Below are positions 21,903 through 31,588 of a stretch of DNA of 64,000 nucleotides, one piece after another. How positions within the stretch are numbered: the stretch's first letter is position 1; every line of letters begins with the position of its first letter. Source of the stretch: Rheum nobile (lineage: Eukaryota; Streptophyta; Magnoliopsida; Caryophyllales; Polygonaceae); the NCBI GenBank assembly GCA_027886185.1, contig WOAB01000098.1:2356001-2420000 (forward strand), given 5' to 3'. Position numbers and translations under genes: made by a program. The notes under the pieces were generated by a model. That model saw only the letters and a list, made by a program, of their open reading frames with translations, had not been told where the DNA came from and did no database searches.

Positions 21903-22420
21903 GTAAGATAACTGTCAACACTTGTTATTCTATTTTTTAACTTAGATTTTTATTTCCTGCAAGCATAAGCTATATTTTTGTCGGAATGTAGATTAGGAAT
22001 GTCATATTAAAAAGTTAAAATGTCATTGTTTTTTAACTTGATATTGATACACTTAGTTATATTTCTTGTAAGTTAAATCTTTTTTTTGGCAAACACTATA
22101 ATATGAATGTCATAGTAACAAAATAGAATGTCAGTGTTTTTAAGTTGGATGGATGCATGTAGGTTAGTTTTATTTCTTGTATGTTAAAGCCTTTGTTTGC
22201 CAAACACTATAACAAAAATGTCATAGTAACAAAATAGAATGTCACTGTTGTTAAGTTGGATGAATGCATGTAGGTTAGTTTTATTTCTTACAAGTTAAAG
22301 CTTTAAATTTTTGTCAAACTGTAGATTAGGAATGTCATATTTACAACTTAATATGTTTAGATTGATGCACGTAGTTATAATTCTTATAAGTTAAAGCTAA
22401 TGTTTTCTTTACTGAAGCAG
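21903..22420 (+). repeat. Intron made of tandem repeats (about 120-bp unit)
   Basis: The intron has a GTAAGA donor and a GAAGCAG acceptor. Inside, about four copies of a unit contain AATGTCATAGTAACAAAATA, TTAAGTTGGATG, ATGCATGTAGGTTAGTTTTA and GTTAAAGC in that order. The last copies are the most alike, which suggests recent unit duplication. Confidence 0.75.
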
Positions 22421-23275
22421 AATGTTGTAGATGGTCGTGATGAGGATGTCGAAATGGATGGATGGGGGATAGGGTCTGCTTCAAATCTGAATGAAGGGGT
22501 ACCAGATGACGATGATGATGGTGACATTCAAGTCGACAATGCCAATGTAGGATCTATGGTTGTTTTTCAAAAGCAAAAGGATGATGATGATGATGGTGCA
22601 GACGACAATGCCAAGCTACCAACTGAAGGTAGTGTAGAAAAATAGAAGGATGATGATGATGGTGGTGCAGCCGACAATGCCAATCTACCAGCTGAAGATA
22701 GTGTTGAAAATGAAAAGGATGATGATCATGATGGTGTAGGCGACAATGCCAAGCTACCAACTGAAGGTAGTGTAGAAAAGTAGAAGGGTGATGGTGGTGG
22801 TGGTGCAGGCAACAATGCCAATCTACCAGTTGAAGATAGTGTTGAAAAGGAAAATGATGATGATGATGATGGTGCATGCGACAATGCCAAGCTACCAGCT
22901 GAAGGTAGTGTAGAAAAGCAGAAGGATGATGACGATGGTCCAGTCCAAGATGAGGGGAAATATGGAGAAATGATGACTAAGGAGTTGGATATGATTCCGC
23001 TTGAAGTATGCATCAATAAACCAATTGTAGTGACAGAAAATAAGCAAAGGTGGAAGGAGAAGAAAAGGCTTGTGAAATTAAAGAAAAATATAACAAAGAA
23101 CGAAAAGTATTCACAAGGAAGACTCGTTCAAAAAAACAGAAGGATGATGAAGTTGGTGCAATTCAGAATGAGGGGGAAACTACAAAAGGGACGACAAAAG
23201 AAGTTGAGGTATTCATCAATAATTAAACGTCGACATACTTTAATAACTCTTGCAACATCTTATTTATGAAAAAAT
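22421..23275 (+). pseudogene. DUF1985/Ulp1-type gene, acidic repeat exon
   Basis: The exon starts in phase with the previous one (NVVDGRDEDVEMDG). It runs into five to six copies of a 22-23-residue unit, DDDDGxxDNAxLPxExSVEK, and then a Lys-rich part (NKQRWKEKKRLVKLKKNITK). In-frame TAGs at the repeat joints (near 22643 and 22781) correspond to CAG in a neighbouring copy. The region links DUF1985 to the protease and is probably disordered. Confidence 0.65.
22570..22935 (+). repeat. Coding minisatellite, unit about 66-69 bp
   Basis: Five or more head-to-tail units begin with AAGGATGATGATGATG and contain GACAATGCCAA followed by CTACCA and AGTGT-GAAAA. Even and odd units differ in a consistent way (AAGCTACCA with GAAGGTAG against AATCTACCA with GAAGATAG), which points to growth by a two-unit block. 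Confidence 0.85.
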
Positions 23276-23831
23276 GTTAATGCAGACGCTAGATGTAGCG
23301 ACAAAAGAAACTGAGGCGGAAGGAGACACTAGCAAAGAAACAATTGGAGTCTCAACAAGAAAAACCTGCTAAAAAAAATACAACTGCTAAAAAGAGGGAC
23401 CATCCTCAAAGGAAGAGAGGACTGTCCAAACAAGTCGACAATCTCAAATGATGCAAGGTTTCAACGTCCAAAGGTCTTTCAGACACGACTAAATTGTGCG
23501 CTTGGTTAGACTCGAAGGAAAGGTTAGGAAGTTGTCCCTCCTGTCTTGATAATATGAACGCTTGTTTGTGATGTTGTTAATTAAACTATCTTATGATGTA
23601 GTGAGGAATATGAGTCTCCAACTGGAGAACAACTATAGAAGGATTTTTTGAGATATTGTTGCGACCAATGGGGTAGCTGAGATCTCCGGTAAGCCTCTTT
23701 CATTTTTTATATAAATATTCGGTGCAACAAGTCTTCAATTTCTGGTATGACATCTATTATATATTTGTGTGTGTAGCAATTGGACGAATGTATGTATTAT
23801 CTTGGATGTCGTGTGTGTGACAAACCAGTAG
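23276..23831 (+). other. Decayed linker between gene and solo LTR
   Basis: Short open stretches resemble the basic/acidic linker of the gene, but stops occur in all frames. No domain recognised. Confidence 0.4.
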
Positions 23832-24998
23832 TGATGTGACTATGTCCCATCAAGGAGGTCTAGACTCTCCAAGCGCCGCAGCAGCCGCCACACCTATGCC
23901 ATCCTCGGCACCCGAAGAGTCACCGAAGGCCACCACACTACTCCTACCATTTTGCTCGGACACTGGGGGTTTTTGTAGAGGCCCTAGACCATGAGGAGTT
24001 TAACCAAGCCGAGCGCGTCACTGAAGCCTTGACCAACTAAACAATGGCCGCAGCGCCTTGCCTATGGCCGACCCTCCACATCACCAGCGGCCAGTCTTCA
24101 CGATGGCTCGACCAACCAGAGCCTACCACACTTCTCAAGCGCTAAAAAATACCCTCACTCAATGTTGGCCGGTGAAAGTCTCAAGGAGCCGCGCCATCGC
24201 CATTTACCTCCCTCCACACGCGGTCAAGCTAGGGTTTCACCCTTGGAGCCCGACGACGAGTCACCACCTGGAGCCATTACGCGAGCGCGAGCTAAGGAGC
24301 TTCAAGCCAAGCTAGAGAGGGGTCTTCTAAGCCTTGGAGCGCCGAGCCAAGACCTTGTGGGCTCGATAACATTGCTTGTGGCACTCCGAGCCACCTAAGG
24401 AGCCTAACCGCCGACTTCTTGCACAAGTTCTTCTAGAAGATTTTCCAGTCGGCTTCTCTTTATTATTTTCATATTGTTATTAAGTATTTTGTGAGTTACA
24501 GACTACTTTTAATAAGGGTTTTACTTGGGGAGGGGGAGAGTCTTGGAGTTAAGTCTTTGTTGGCCATGTGAAAGGTTGGCCGAGTGCTCCTTAGAGGCCT
24601 ATATAAGGTTGTGGTCTTTGCCTTGTAAAATCGATTTTATTCAAACAAAAAACCTCTCAAAGAGCTCTGTTTTCCCTTGGAAAATTCCAGCAACAAAATC
24701 AGTTCGTGAGTTTTATCGAACTACCTAGCGATCTTCTTCTTTGGGTGAGTTACATCCCTTAGGCATTGATCATCTTTCTTCTTCCTAGTGGTGCGTTATA
24801 TCCACTGAAAAAGATCACCTATCACCCTCACCATCTCAGCCAAACTGAACTCCCTTCCACTCCAACTTCCCTTCACAAAACCAGCCCACAAAATTCACCG
24901 AAAGAAGTTCTTCTTCCCTTGGAACTTGGCATCCTCTTGGCGGTTGTCTTCCTTGGCGTTTCCTTGCACTGAGGCTGAAGAGATCGTCGATCCTATCA
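23832..24998 (+). mobile_element. Solo LTR of a second CRM-like family
   Basis: Starts TGATGTGACT, almost as the CRM-like LTR above, and ends CCTATCA. The flanks AGTAG (23827-23831) and AGTGG (24999-25003) look like a target duplication with one mismatch. A TATA box CCTATATAAGG lies at 24598-24608. No internal region is attached, so it is best read as a solo LTR left by LTR-LTR recombination. It sits in the linker of the DUF1985/Ulp1 gene. Confidence 0.75.
24162..24398 (+). pseudogene. Pol tail with CR-like motif inside the solo LTR
   Basis: The frame reads EPDDESPPGAITRARAKELQ and about 30 more residues before a stop at 24396-24398. AITRARAK is the same type of C-terminal motif as PVTRSRSK in the full element. 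In a solo LTR it cannot be translated as part of pol, so it marks the overlap of pol with the LTR in this family. Confidence 0.65.
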
Positions 24999-25104
24999 AG
25001 TGGCAATATTGGACAGCTATTTTCAGCGGAACTTGGACAAGGAACTGAAGAGATGGTTGTCAGATAAGGAAAATTATGGTGCTGATCCATCTAAGATGAG
25101 ATAC
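24999..25104 (+). pseudogene. DUF1985/Ulp1-type gene, fragment before the protease
   Basis: The reading LDKELKRWLSDKENYGADPS, followed by KMRY, runs up to the GATAC duplicate at 25100-25104 and continues with YLRGELPALYGKDW after the insertion at 30748. This short helical part precedes the C48 core in such proteins. Confidence 0.6.
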
Positions 25105-26333
25105 TGATACGCTCTACTTTGTAGTGCGTAACTAGGAGTTGTTACTATGCTATTAGGTGCCATCTGAGTTGGTTTAGGAGAGAATTTAGGATGATGGAGC
25201 AGTAGAGAAGAAGTGGAGAAAATGATGATTTAAGTGAGTTTTGGAGCGTCAGAAGCCAAGGAAGGCAAAGCCACGGGCACGGTTTGGGTGCAGCGGGCGC
25301 GGCCAAGAAGAATTCGCTGGAATGCCATGAAGTGTATGCCGCGGGCGCGGCTAGGAATACCGTGGTCGCGGCTTTGCAAGTGAAGACCGACGCGAAATAT
25401 TTCACATGCCGATTTCGTTGTTCTTTTAATTCCTTTTATTTTATTTTATTATTTTCCGATTATTATTATTCTTAGAAGATTTCATTTTAGGTTAAAAAGA
25501 CTAAACTTTCATTAGGTATTATTATTCATGCATCATATTTTCAGAACGACAGTTCAGTTTCTCTTAGAGAGTTTTTTGAGTTTTTGCAAGATTATGAAGA
25601 ACTAAGTTCCTTTGCTTAGTTAGACAATTGAAGCCTTCGTTTGATTTTGTTGTAAGATTATAACTCTTGTTCTTTTCTTTTGAATGTTATTGATTCTCTT
25701 GTGCTTAATCTCTTTGAGTTTTACTGATTTTACTAGTCAGATCAACTAGTGGTCATTGGTATTATTCTTGTGCTAGGGTTGGATTGTTTTTGGTTGAAAT
25801 ATCTGATTTAGAGTAGCAACTGCGATATTCAAGAACTAGTTGTGATAGTTTATTATAGAAGAGAATTGATTTGCATGCTAAGTAAAACTAGTTGTTTTAT
25901 GTTGCATGTATGTGCTGAAATTCCTGGAATTTACTGCTGCTATTGAATTGAATCTTGATAGTTTCCTGATTGTTTTATAGTTAGTATTATCAAGGTCTGG
26001 TTGTCCTGTTAATAACTTATGAAAAGGAATTGGAACATTCACTGGGTTAAAGAACTAGAGATAATCGATGATCAATCAATCAAACTAAAGTGTGGATATC
26101 TTGTCTGGCTGAGTTCTTTCGTCAATATTTGTTTACATCTTTGTTACTTCTGTTAGTTAATTTCGTAGTTTAGAACAAAAATCCAAAACCCCCCTTTTGT
26201 TACTGTTGATAAACGATTTCTGCAAACAAGATAGATAACTTGATTCTCTATGGTTCGACCCTTACTTGCCAGACTACATTAGTTGGGTTTTTAAGGTTTC
26301 TTTGATAGGTACATACGACAAAAAGCCTTGTCA
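25105..26333 (+). repeat. 5' LTR of the gag-only element
   Basis: Contains the GC-rich hairpin cluster at about 25265-25385 (for example GCAGCGGGCGCGGCC and GCCGCGGGCGCGGC). Compared with the 3' LTR it has an extra stretch of about 160-175 bp at 25170-25327, flanked by TGCCAT. Confidence 0.9.
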
Positions 26334-26337
26334 AATT

Positions 26338-26355
26338 TGGCGCCGTTGCCGGAGA
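26338..26355 (+). promoter_or_regulatory. tRNA-Asp primer-binding site
   Basis: TGGCGCCGTTGCCGGAGA starts four bases after the LTR end and matches the 3' end of tRNA-Asp except near its last bases. Confidence 0.88.
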
Positions 26356-26420
26356 ATCTAAGTTTTATTCTTTTCGTGTTTGTGTGTGATTGTTTACCAA
26401 CTGCTGTGTGAACATGTCTT

Positions 26421-28341
26421 ATGGTTCACACCCGTGCTACTAATTCTTCATTTTTAGATCTTGATCCAGAAACTGAGCGAACACTTTCCAGGAACCATAG
26501 AGAAGTTTGTGAGCAACTCGAGATGGCTGAACAACAGACTTTGAGACAATTAACTACACCGAATCTGGAGCAGCAACTGCTGGCTGTGAAATTTCTTGAG
26601 TTGGCTGATCGTGTCAATTTTGAGTTGAAGTCTGGATTGATTCATTTGCTACCCCACTTCCATGGGATGAATGGAGAAGACCCTAACAAGCACTTATCTA
26701 AGTTTCATGCTGTCTGCACCAACATGAAACCGAGGGGCGTGACAGAGGACAAATCAAGCTGAGGGCCTTTCCTTTCTCTTTAAAGGATTCGGCCAATGAT
26801 TGGTTCTACTATCTAGCTCCAGGAAGCATTGATACATGGGCAAAGATGAAGAAAGCCTTTCTAGAGAAGTACTTTGCTGCAACAAAGCTCAATAGCATGA
26901 AGAAGAACATCAACAACATTGAACAACATGCTACTGAGACTTTGTATGAGTACTATGAGAGATTCAAATGGCTAATATCAAGCTGTCCATACCATGGTTA
27001 TTCTGATCAAGATCTCATTCTATATCTGTATGGAGGACTTCTTGATGATGAGCGCAGAATGGTGAACGCAAACTATGGAGGTAACATTCTGAATAAAACA
27101 CCAGCTGCAGCATTTGAAATGTTTTCTGAGCTATCTGAAGGCTCAAGGCAGTTCAGCAAGAGAGCAAGCTCTCACGCAGTTAAATCCACCGACTCTCATC
27201 CATCATCTTCACTGCAATCTGACGTGAACGAGTTGAAGGAGATGATGAAGTGTTTTATGGTGAAAGGAAACCCGCATCAAGTTAAGTCCTGTGGCATCTG
27301 TTATGACACGCAGCATCCTATTAATGCGTGTCCGACACTGCAAGAGCATGCAGCTGAAGTGAATGTTGTGGGAGGTTTCGGACATCCTAGACCAAGATAC
27401 GACCCATACTCCAACACCTACAATCCTGGGTGGAGAGATCACTCCAATTTGAGATATGGGAACCCACAAAACCAGCAATTCCAGCAGTAGCAACATAAGC
27501 AACAATTTCAGCAGCCTGGAGGTCAACAACAACAACAATTTAGACCACCATATGATCCTAGACCTCGGGGGCAGAATTCGAGTTCATCTATGTATACAGA
27601 GGATATGATCAAGGCTCTTGCACAGAACATGACCACCATGCAGAGCAATCTAGTGCAATTTCAACATGAGACCAAGTCTAGCATTCAAAATTTGGAGAAT
27701 CAGGTTGGGCAGATCTCCCTAGCAGTAAGCAGATTGGAGGCTAAGGAGGCGAGTAAGCTACCGTCGCAAACGGAGTTGAACCCGAGACAGAATGTGAGTG
27801 CAATTATGTAGAGGAGTGGGAAGCAACTAGATGATAGAGCGGACAACATAATTCCCTTAGCTGAAAGGGACGGAACTGATGACATTGAAGAAGCCGTGGG
27901 CGCGGAAAAGGAGCCGCGGGCGCGACCAATGAACACTGCAGCAGAAGGCGACATTCAGGCAAAGCCGCGGGCGCGGCCAGAAAACCGCGATCGCGGACTT
28001 GCCTCAGAAGCTGCAAATTCATATGTGAGGCCAAATTTTCCTCCGCTCGGTTCCCAGAAGCCAGTTCTGCCATTTCCTGAAGCGCTGAAAGACACAAGGA
28101 GGCTGGAGAATGACAAAGAGATTTTCGAAACCCTTAGTAAGTGTGAGGTAAACATTCCCTTGCTTAATATGATTAAAAGTGTTCCTCGCTATGCAAAATT
28201 TCTTAAAGAATTGTGTACAATTAATAGGAATCAAAAAGTGAAAAGCAAGAAAAAGGTTAATGTAAGTGAGCATGTGTCTGCTGTGCTTCAAAGGCGAATG
28301 CCTAAGAAGTGTGACGACCCTGGCATGTTTAGCATTCCTTG
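26421..28341 (+). pseudogene. Gag of the gag-only element, broken
   Basis: The ATG at 26421 starts MVHTRATNSSFLDLDPETER. A frameshift near 26750 leads into the core RAFPFSLKDSANDW and YLYGGLLDDERR. A CX2CX4HX4C knuckle follows (CGICYDTQHPINAC, 27292-27333), then a Gln/Asn/Pro-rich part with a stop at 27488, another stop at 27809 and the linker with GC-rich hairpins (27885-28010). A conserved block, PFPEALKDTRRLENDKEIF to MPKKCDDPGMFSIP, ends at a TGA at 28340. At least four lesions. Confidence 0.85.
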
Positions 28342-28582
28342 AACACCAAGTTTAAAAGAGCCATGTTAGATTTGGGTGCATCTATTAGTGTGTTTCCTTA
28401 CTATTTATATGAATATTTGGGGCTTGGACCATTGCATGAAACTGGGACAGTGATTCAATTAGCTGATTTGTCTAATGTTTATCCGAAAGGAGTAGTAGAG
28501 GACGTCCTTGTGAAGGTTGACAATTTGATTTTTCCTGCTAATTTCTTTGTGATGGATATGGGACACGACAAGCACAAAAGCC
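28342..28582 (+). pseudogene. Retropepsin-like half protease
   Basis: The frame after the Gag stop reads RAMLDLGASISVF (active-site D-L-G) and continues to VKVDNLIFPANFFVMDMG. In the related array it goes on to LLGRPFMKTA. Here it ends at a sequence that looks like an LTR end followed by a primer site. The missing half includes the conserved Gly-Arg-Pro end, so no activity is expected. Confidence 0.8.
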
Positions 28583-28610
28583 CTGTCAAATTTGGCGCCG
28601 TTGTTGGGGA
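28583..28610 (+). promoter_or_regulatory. Second, internal LTR-end/primer-site junction
   Basis: Reads CTGTCA, then the spacer AATT, then TGGCGCCGTTGTTGGGGA, with the same spacing as the true junction at 26328-26355. It interrupts the protease frame. It looks like the end of an LTR plus primer site from a related element joined inside this one. Confidence 0.75.
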
Positions 28611-29040
28611 CAGGAGGAGATGGCTTTTCTATTCGACATGAGGAGATGGCTTACCGCCAGACTGAGATGGACTTGACGATTAGAGAGATGGCTGCAGACC
28701 AGCGGCATATTCTGGATGAGCAGCATTGGTGTGCCACTCGCTTGGATCATTTGGCTGCCGATGTCGCTGACATCAGGAGCAACCAGGCTTAGCTTGGTGC
28801 ATGGATAGCTGAGTTAGATGAGGATGTTCGGCAGCTCCGGGATCAACATATGGTGTCGAGTGCTTACGGCCAGCACTGGGACGAGTTTGCTCATTCCGAG
28901 TGGGAGCAGTATAGGGGACCAACAAACGATGAGTTGGATAGCATTGCCATACACCAGCACACCAGAGACCCGAGAGGACGACCACCTCAGCGACATAGTG
29001 AGTATTTTTCTGTCTTCCCCATATTTTCATTTTCGTCTTT
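28611..29040 (+). pseudogene. Unrecognised coiled-coil-like frame in the 3' part
   Basis: One plus-strand frame is open except for a single TAG near 28790. It codes for MAYRQTEMDLTIREMAADQR and WIAELDEDVRQLRDQHM, a charged helical stretch rich in Met, Gln and Asp, then ends near 29000-29110. No family recognised. It follows the internal primer-site copy, so it may come from another gag-only element. Confidence 0.4.
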
Positions 29041-29693
29041 CATTACATTGAGAACAATGCAATATTTAAACTTGGGGGAGGGATTTATACTTGCTGTTGT
29101 TTGTAAATTATAAAAAACAAAAAAAATATCAGAAAAGCCTGGCTAAGCTGAAAACCCGAAAGGGCGGCTTAGGCGAAATTTAAGAGCCCGGACCGACATT
29201 AGGCTGGGGTAATAAGAGGATAAAGAGTGATGTGAGGATTGGTGAGCCCATCTAAGAAAAAATGAAATGAGTGGCTAGGTGAAAACCCGAAAGGGCGTCT
29301 AGGCAAAATGAAAAACAAAAGAGGACTGATTATTAGAATTCATTCATTTTGGCGTGGCGACATAAGTGGTGGAGCTATAAGGAGGTTTCTTATAGGTCAC
29401 TCTGGAGTTATAAGGAGATAGACTGGATCTAGGATTAGAAATTATCATTCACACCTGAAGTTCGAGTTAAGCTTGGGGGAAATACTCTGTTTCCCTTAAG
29501 GCTAGTGTGCTGCGTTTCTGTGTTGGTGGTAGTGGATTGCAATTCCTGGGTGTTGGTATTGGCTGGAGATTCATGAGTTGGTACAGTTCTTAGTAGAGAA
29601 TTTTGTTGTGCTTCTTGAGACCGGTATTACATTGGAGGAGTAGGTTTCCATTAGCTTACTCGAGGACGAGCAAGGTCTAAGCATGTGGGAATT
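29041..29693 (+). promoter_or_regulatory. Structured 3' region: polypurine modules and two hairpins
   Basis: At 29045-29058 a CATTG/CAATG hairpin is followed by a TTTAAACTTGGGGGAG tract. At 29143-29172 outer arms CTAAGC and GCTTAG enclose CCCGAAAGGG. At 29275-29302 outer arms CTAG and CTAG enclose the same core. At 29468-29485 lies AAGCTTGGGGGAAATACTC. At 29660-29693 a CTCG-AGGA-CGAG hairpin leads into AAGCATGTGGGAATT, the polypurine tract directly before the 3' LTR. The same order occurs in each interior of the array at 38795-56667. Confidence 0.75.
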
Positions 29694-30747
29694 TGATACG
29701 CTCTACTTTGTAGTGCGTAACTAGGAGTTGTTACTATGCTATTAGGTTCCATGAAGTGTATGCCACAGGCGCGGCTAGGAATACCGCGGTCGCGGCTTTG
29801 CAAGTGAAAACCGACGCGGAAGATTTCACACGCCGATTTCGTTGTTCTTTTATTTCCTTTTATTATTTTTTGATTATTATTATTCTTAGAATATTTTATT
29901 TTAGGTTAAAAAGACTAAACTTTCATTAGGTATTATTATTCATTCATCATATTTTCAGAACGGCAGTTCAGTTTCTCTTAGAGAGTTTTTTGAGTTTTTG
30001 CAAGATTATGAAGAACTATGTTCCTTTGCTTAGTCAGATAATTGAAGCATTCGTTTGATTTTGTTGTAAGATTATAACTCTTGTTCTTTTCCTTTGAATG
30101 TTATTGATTCTCTTGTGCTTAATCTCTTTGAGTTTTACTGATTTTACTAGTCTGATCAACTAGTGGTCATTGGTATTATTCTTGTGCTAGGGTTGAATTG
30201 TTTCTGGTTGAAATATCTGATTAAAAGTAGCAACGGCGATATTCTAGAACTAGTTGTGATAGTTTATTGTAGAAGAGAATTAATTTGCATGCTAAGTAAA
30301 ACTGGTTGTTTTATGTAATACATGTATCTGCTGAAATTCCTGGAACTTACTTCTGCTATTGAATTGAATCTTGATAGTTTTCTGATTGTTTGATAATTAG
30401 TATTATCAGGGTCTGGTTGTCCTGTTAATAACTTAAGAAAAGGAATTGGAACATTCACTGGGTTAAAGAACTAGAGATAATCGATGATCAATCAATCAAA
30501 TTGAAGTGTGGATATCTGTCTGGATGAGTTCTTTCGTCAATATCTATTTACATCTTTGTTACTTCTGTTAGTTAATTTCGTAGTTTAGAACAAAAATCCA
30601 AAACCCCCCTTTGTTACTGTTGATAAACGATTTTTGCAAACAAGATATATAACTTGATTCTCTGTGGGTTCGACCCTTACTTACCAGACTACATTAGTTG
30701 GGTTTTAAGGTTTCTTTGATAGGTACATACGACAAAAAGCCATGTCA
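29694..30747 (+). repeat. 3' LTR of the gag-only element
   Basis: Starts TGATACGCTC and ends CATGTCA. Lacks the hairpin-rich stretch present in the 5' LTR. Otherwise very similar. Confidence 0.9.
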
Positions 30748-31270
30748 GATACCTGCGTGGGGAACTGCCTGCACTTTATGGGAAGGATTGGAAGGACCTG
30801 AATCGTATATACATCCCCTTCAATTTCAAGGAGAAACATTTGGTAGCTCAAGAGATAGAATTGAGTAAATGGTCTGTCATTGTATACGATCCCGACTTCA
30901 ATTTGTACAAATTGACGACAGACATCCATCAATTCCTTTAAGAGTTGACATTTAATCTGCGTGTTATGATAGCACACTATGAGCCCTTGGCAGCAATTTA
31001 TGATGATAGGGGGGAAATCCCCTAAATGTGAACATTAGAGAGAAACAAGAGAGGGTAAGTTATTTACATCAATTGTTCAATATTTGGTTTAAAAGTGGCT
31101 ATAATATCAGGAAACTAACTACATTTTTTACTTGTGCAGGGGCGATTGCGGCGTCTTCACGATCAAGTACATAGAAATGCTAAGTTCCGGACGTTGTCAA
31201 AACATCGTGAATGTGGGTGACAAGCTTGTGGATCACAATAGAAAAAAGGATAGTCGTTAGTACTTTTGAT
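30748..31270 (+). pseudogene. Ulp1-type protease C-terminus, copy 1
   Basis: The reading YLRGELPALYGKDWKDLNRI and KEKHLVAQEIELSKWSVIV carries the catalytic His (KHLVA) and the Asp of YDPDFNLYK. After a stop and an intron-like gap (31026-31139) the Cys motif follows in GDCGVFTIKYIEMLSSG. Trp of the usual HW pair is Leu here, and a frame change follows DHNRK. It is the direct continuation of 24999-25104 across the gag-only insertion. Confidence 0.78.
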
Positions 31271-31588
31271 ATGAAGTGGTTTGACTAGTGACGGATATCT
31301 TAATTAGCACATTTTATGTAATGTTTGGGGTAGTTGGGATAGTTTGGTATGATTCCGATTGTGTAGTTTTTGCTAGAATTGACTTCTCTTGGTGACAATA
31401 AGTGGTGTTCAAATTATTTTGGAAATCTAGCAAAATTGGTTGGTGCATTTCTTTTTGGCTAGATATAGCTGACAATAACAGGATAGATAACTTGATTCTC
31501 TATGGGTTCGACCCTTACTTGCTATACTACATTAGTTGGGTTTTTAAGGTTTCTTTGATAGGTACATACGACAAAAAGCCATGTCAGA

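Larger units (their letters stand above)
25105..30747 (+). mobile_element. Gag-only LTR element (TR-GAG-like, Athila-type primer site)
   Basis: A 5.6-kb element with TSD GATAC (25100-25104 and 30748-30752), ends TGATACGC...TGTCA and LTRs 25105-26333 and 29694-30747. The primer site matches tRNA-Asp, as in Athila-group elements. Coding capacity stops after Gag and half a protease. RT, RNase H and integrase are absent. It is related in sequence and layout to the array at 38795-56667, but the two differ throughout. Inserted in the DUF1985/Ulp1 gene. Confidence 0.9.

Noticed and set aside
22554..23016. His-rich minus-strand frames over the coding minisatellite
   Set aside because: Reverse reading of GATGATGATG repeats. 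The plus strand continues the gene in phase.
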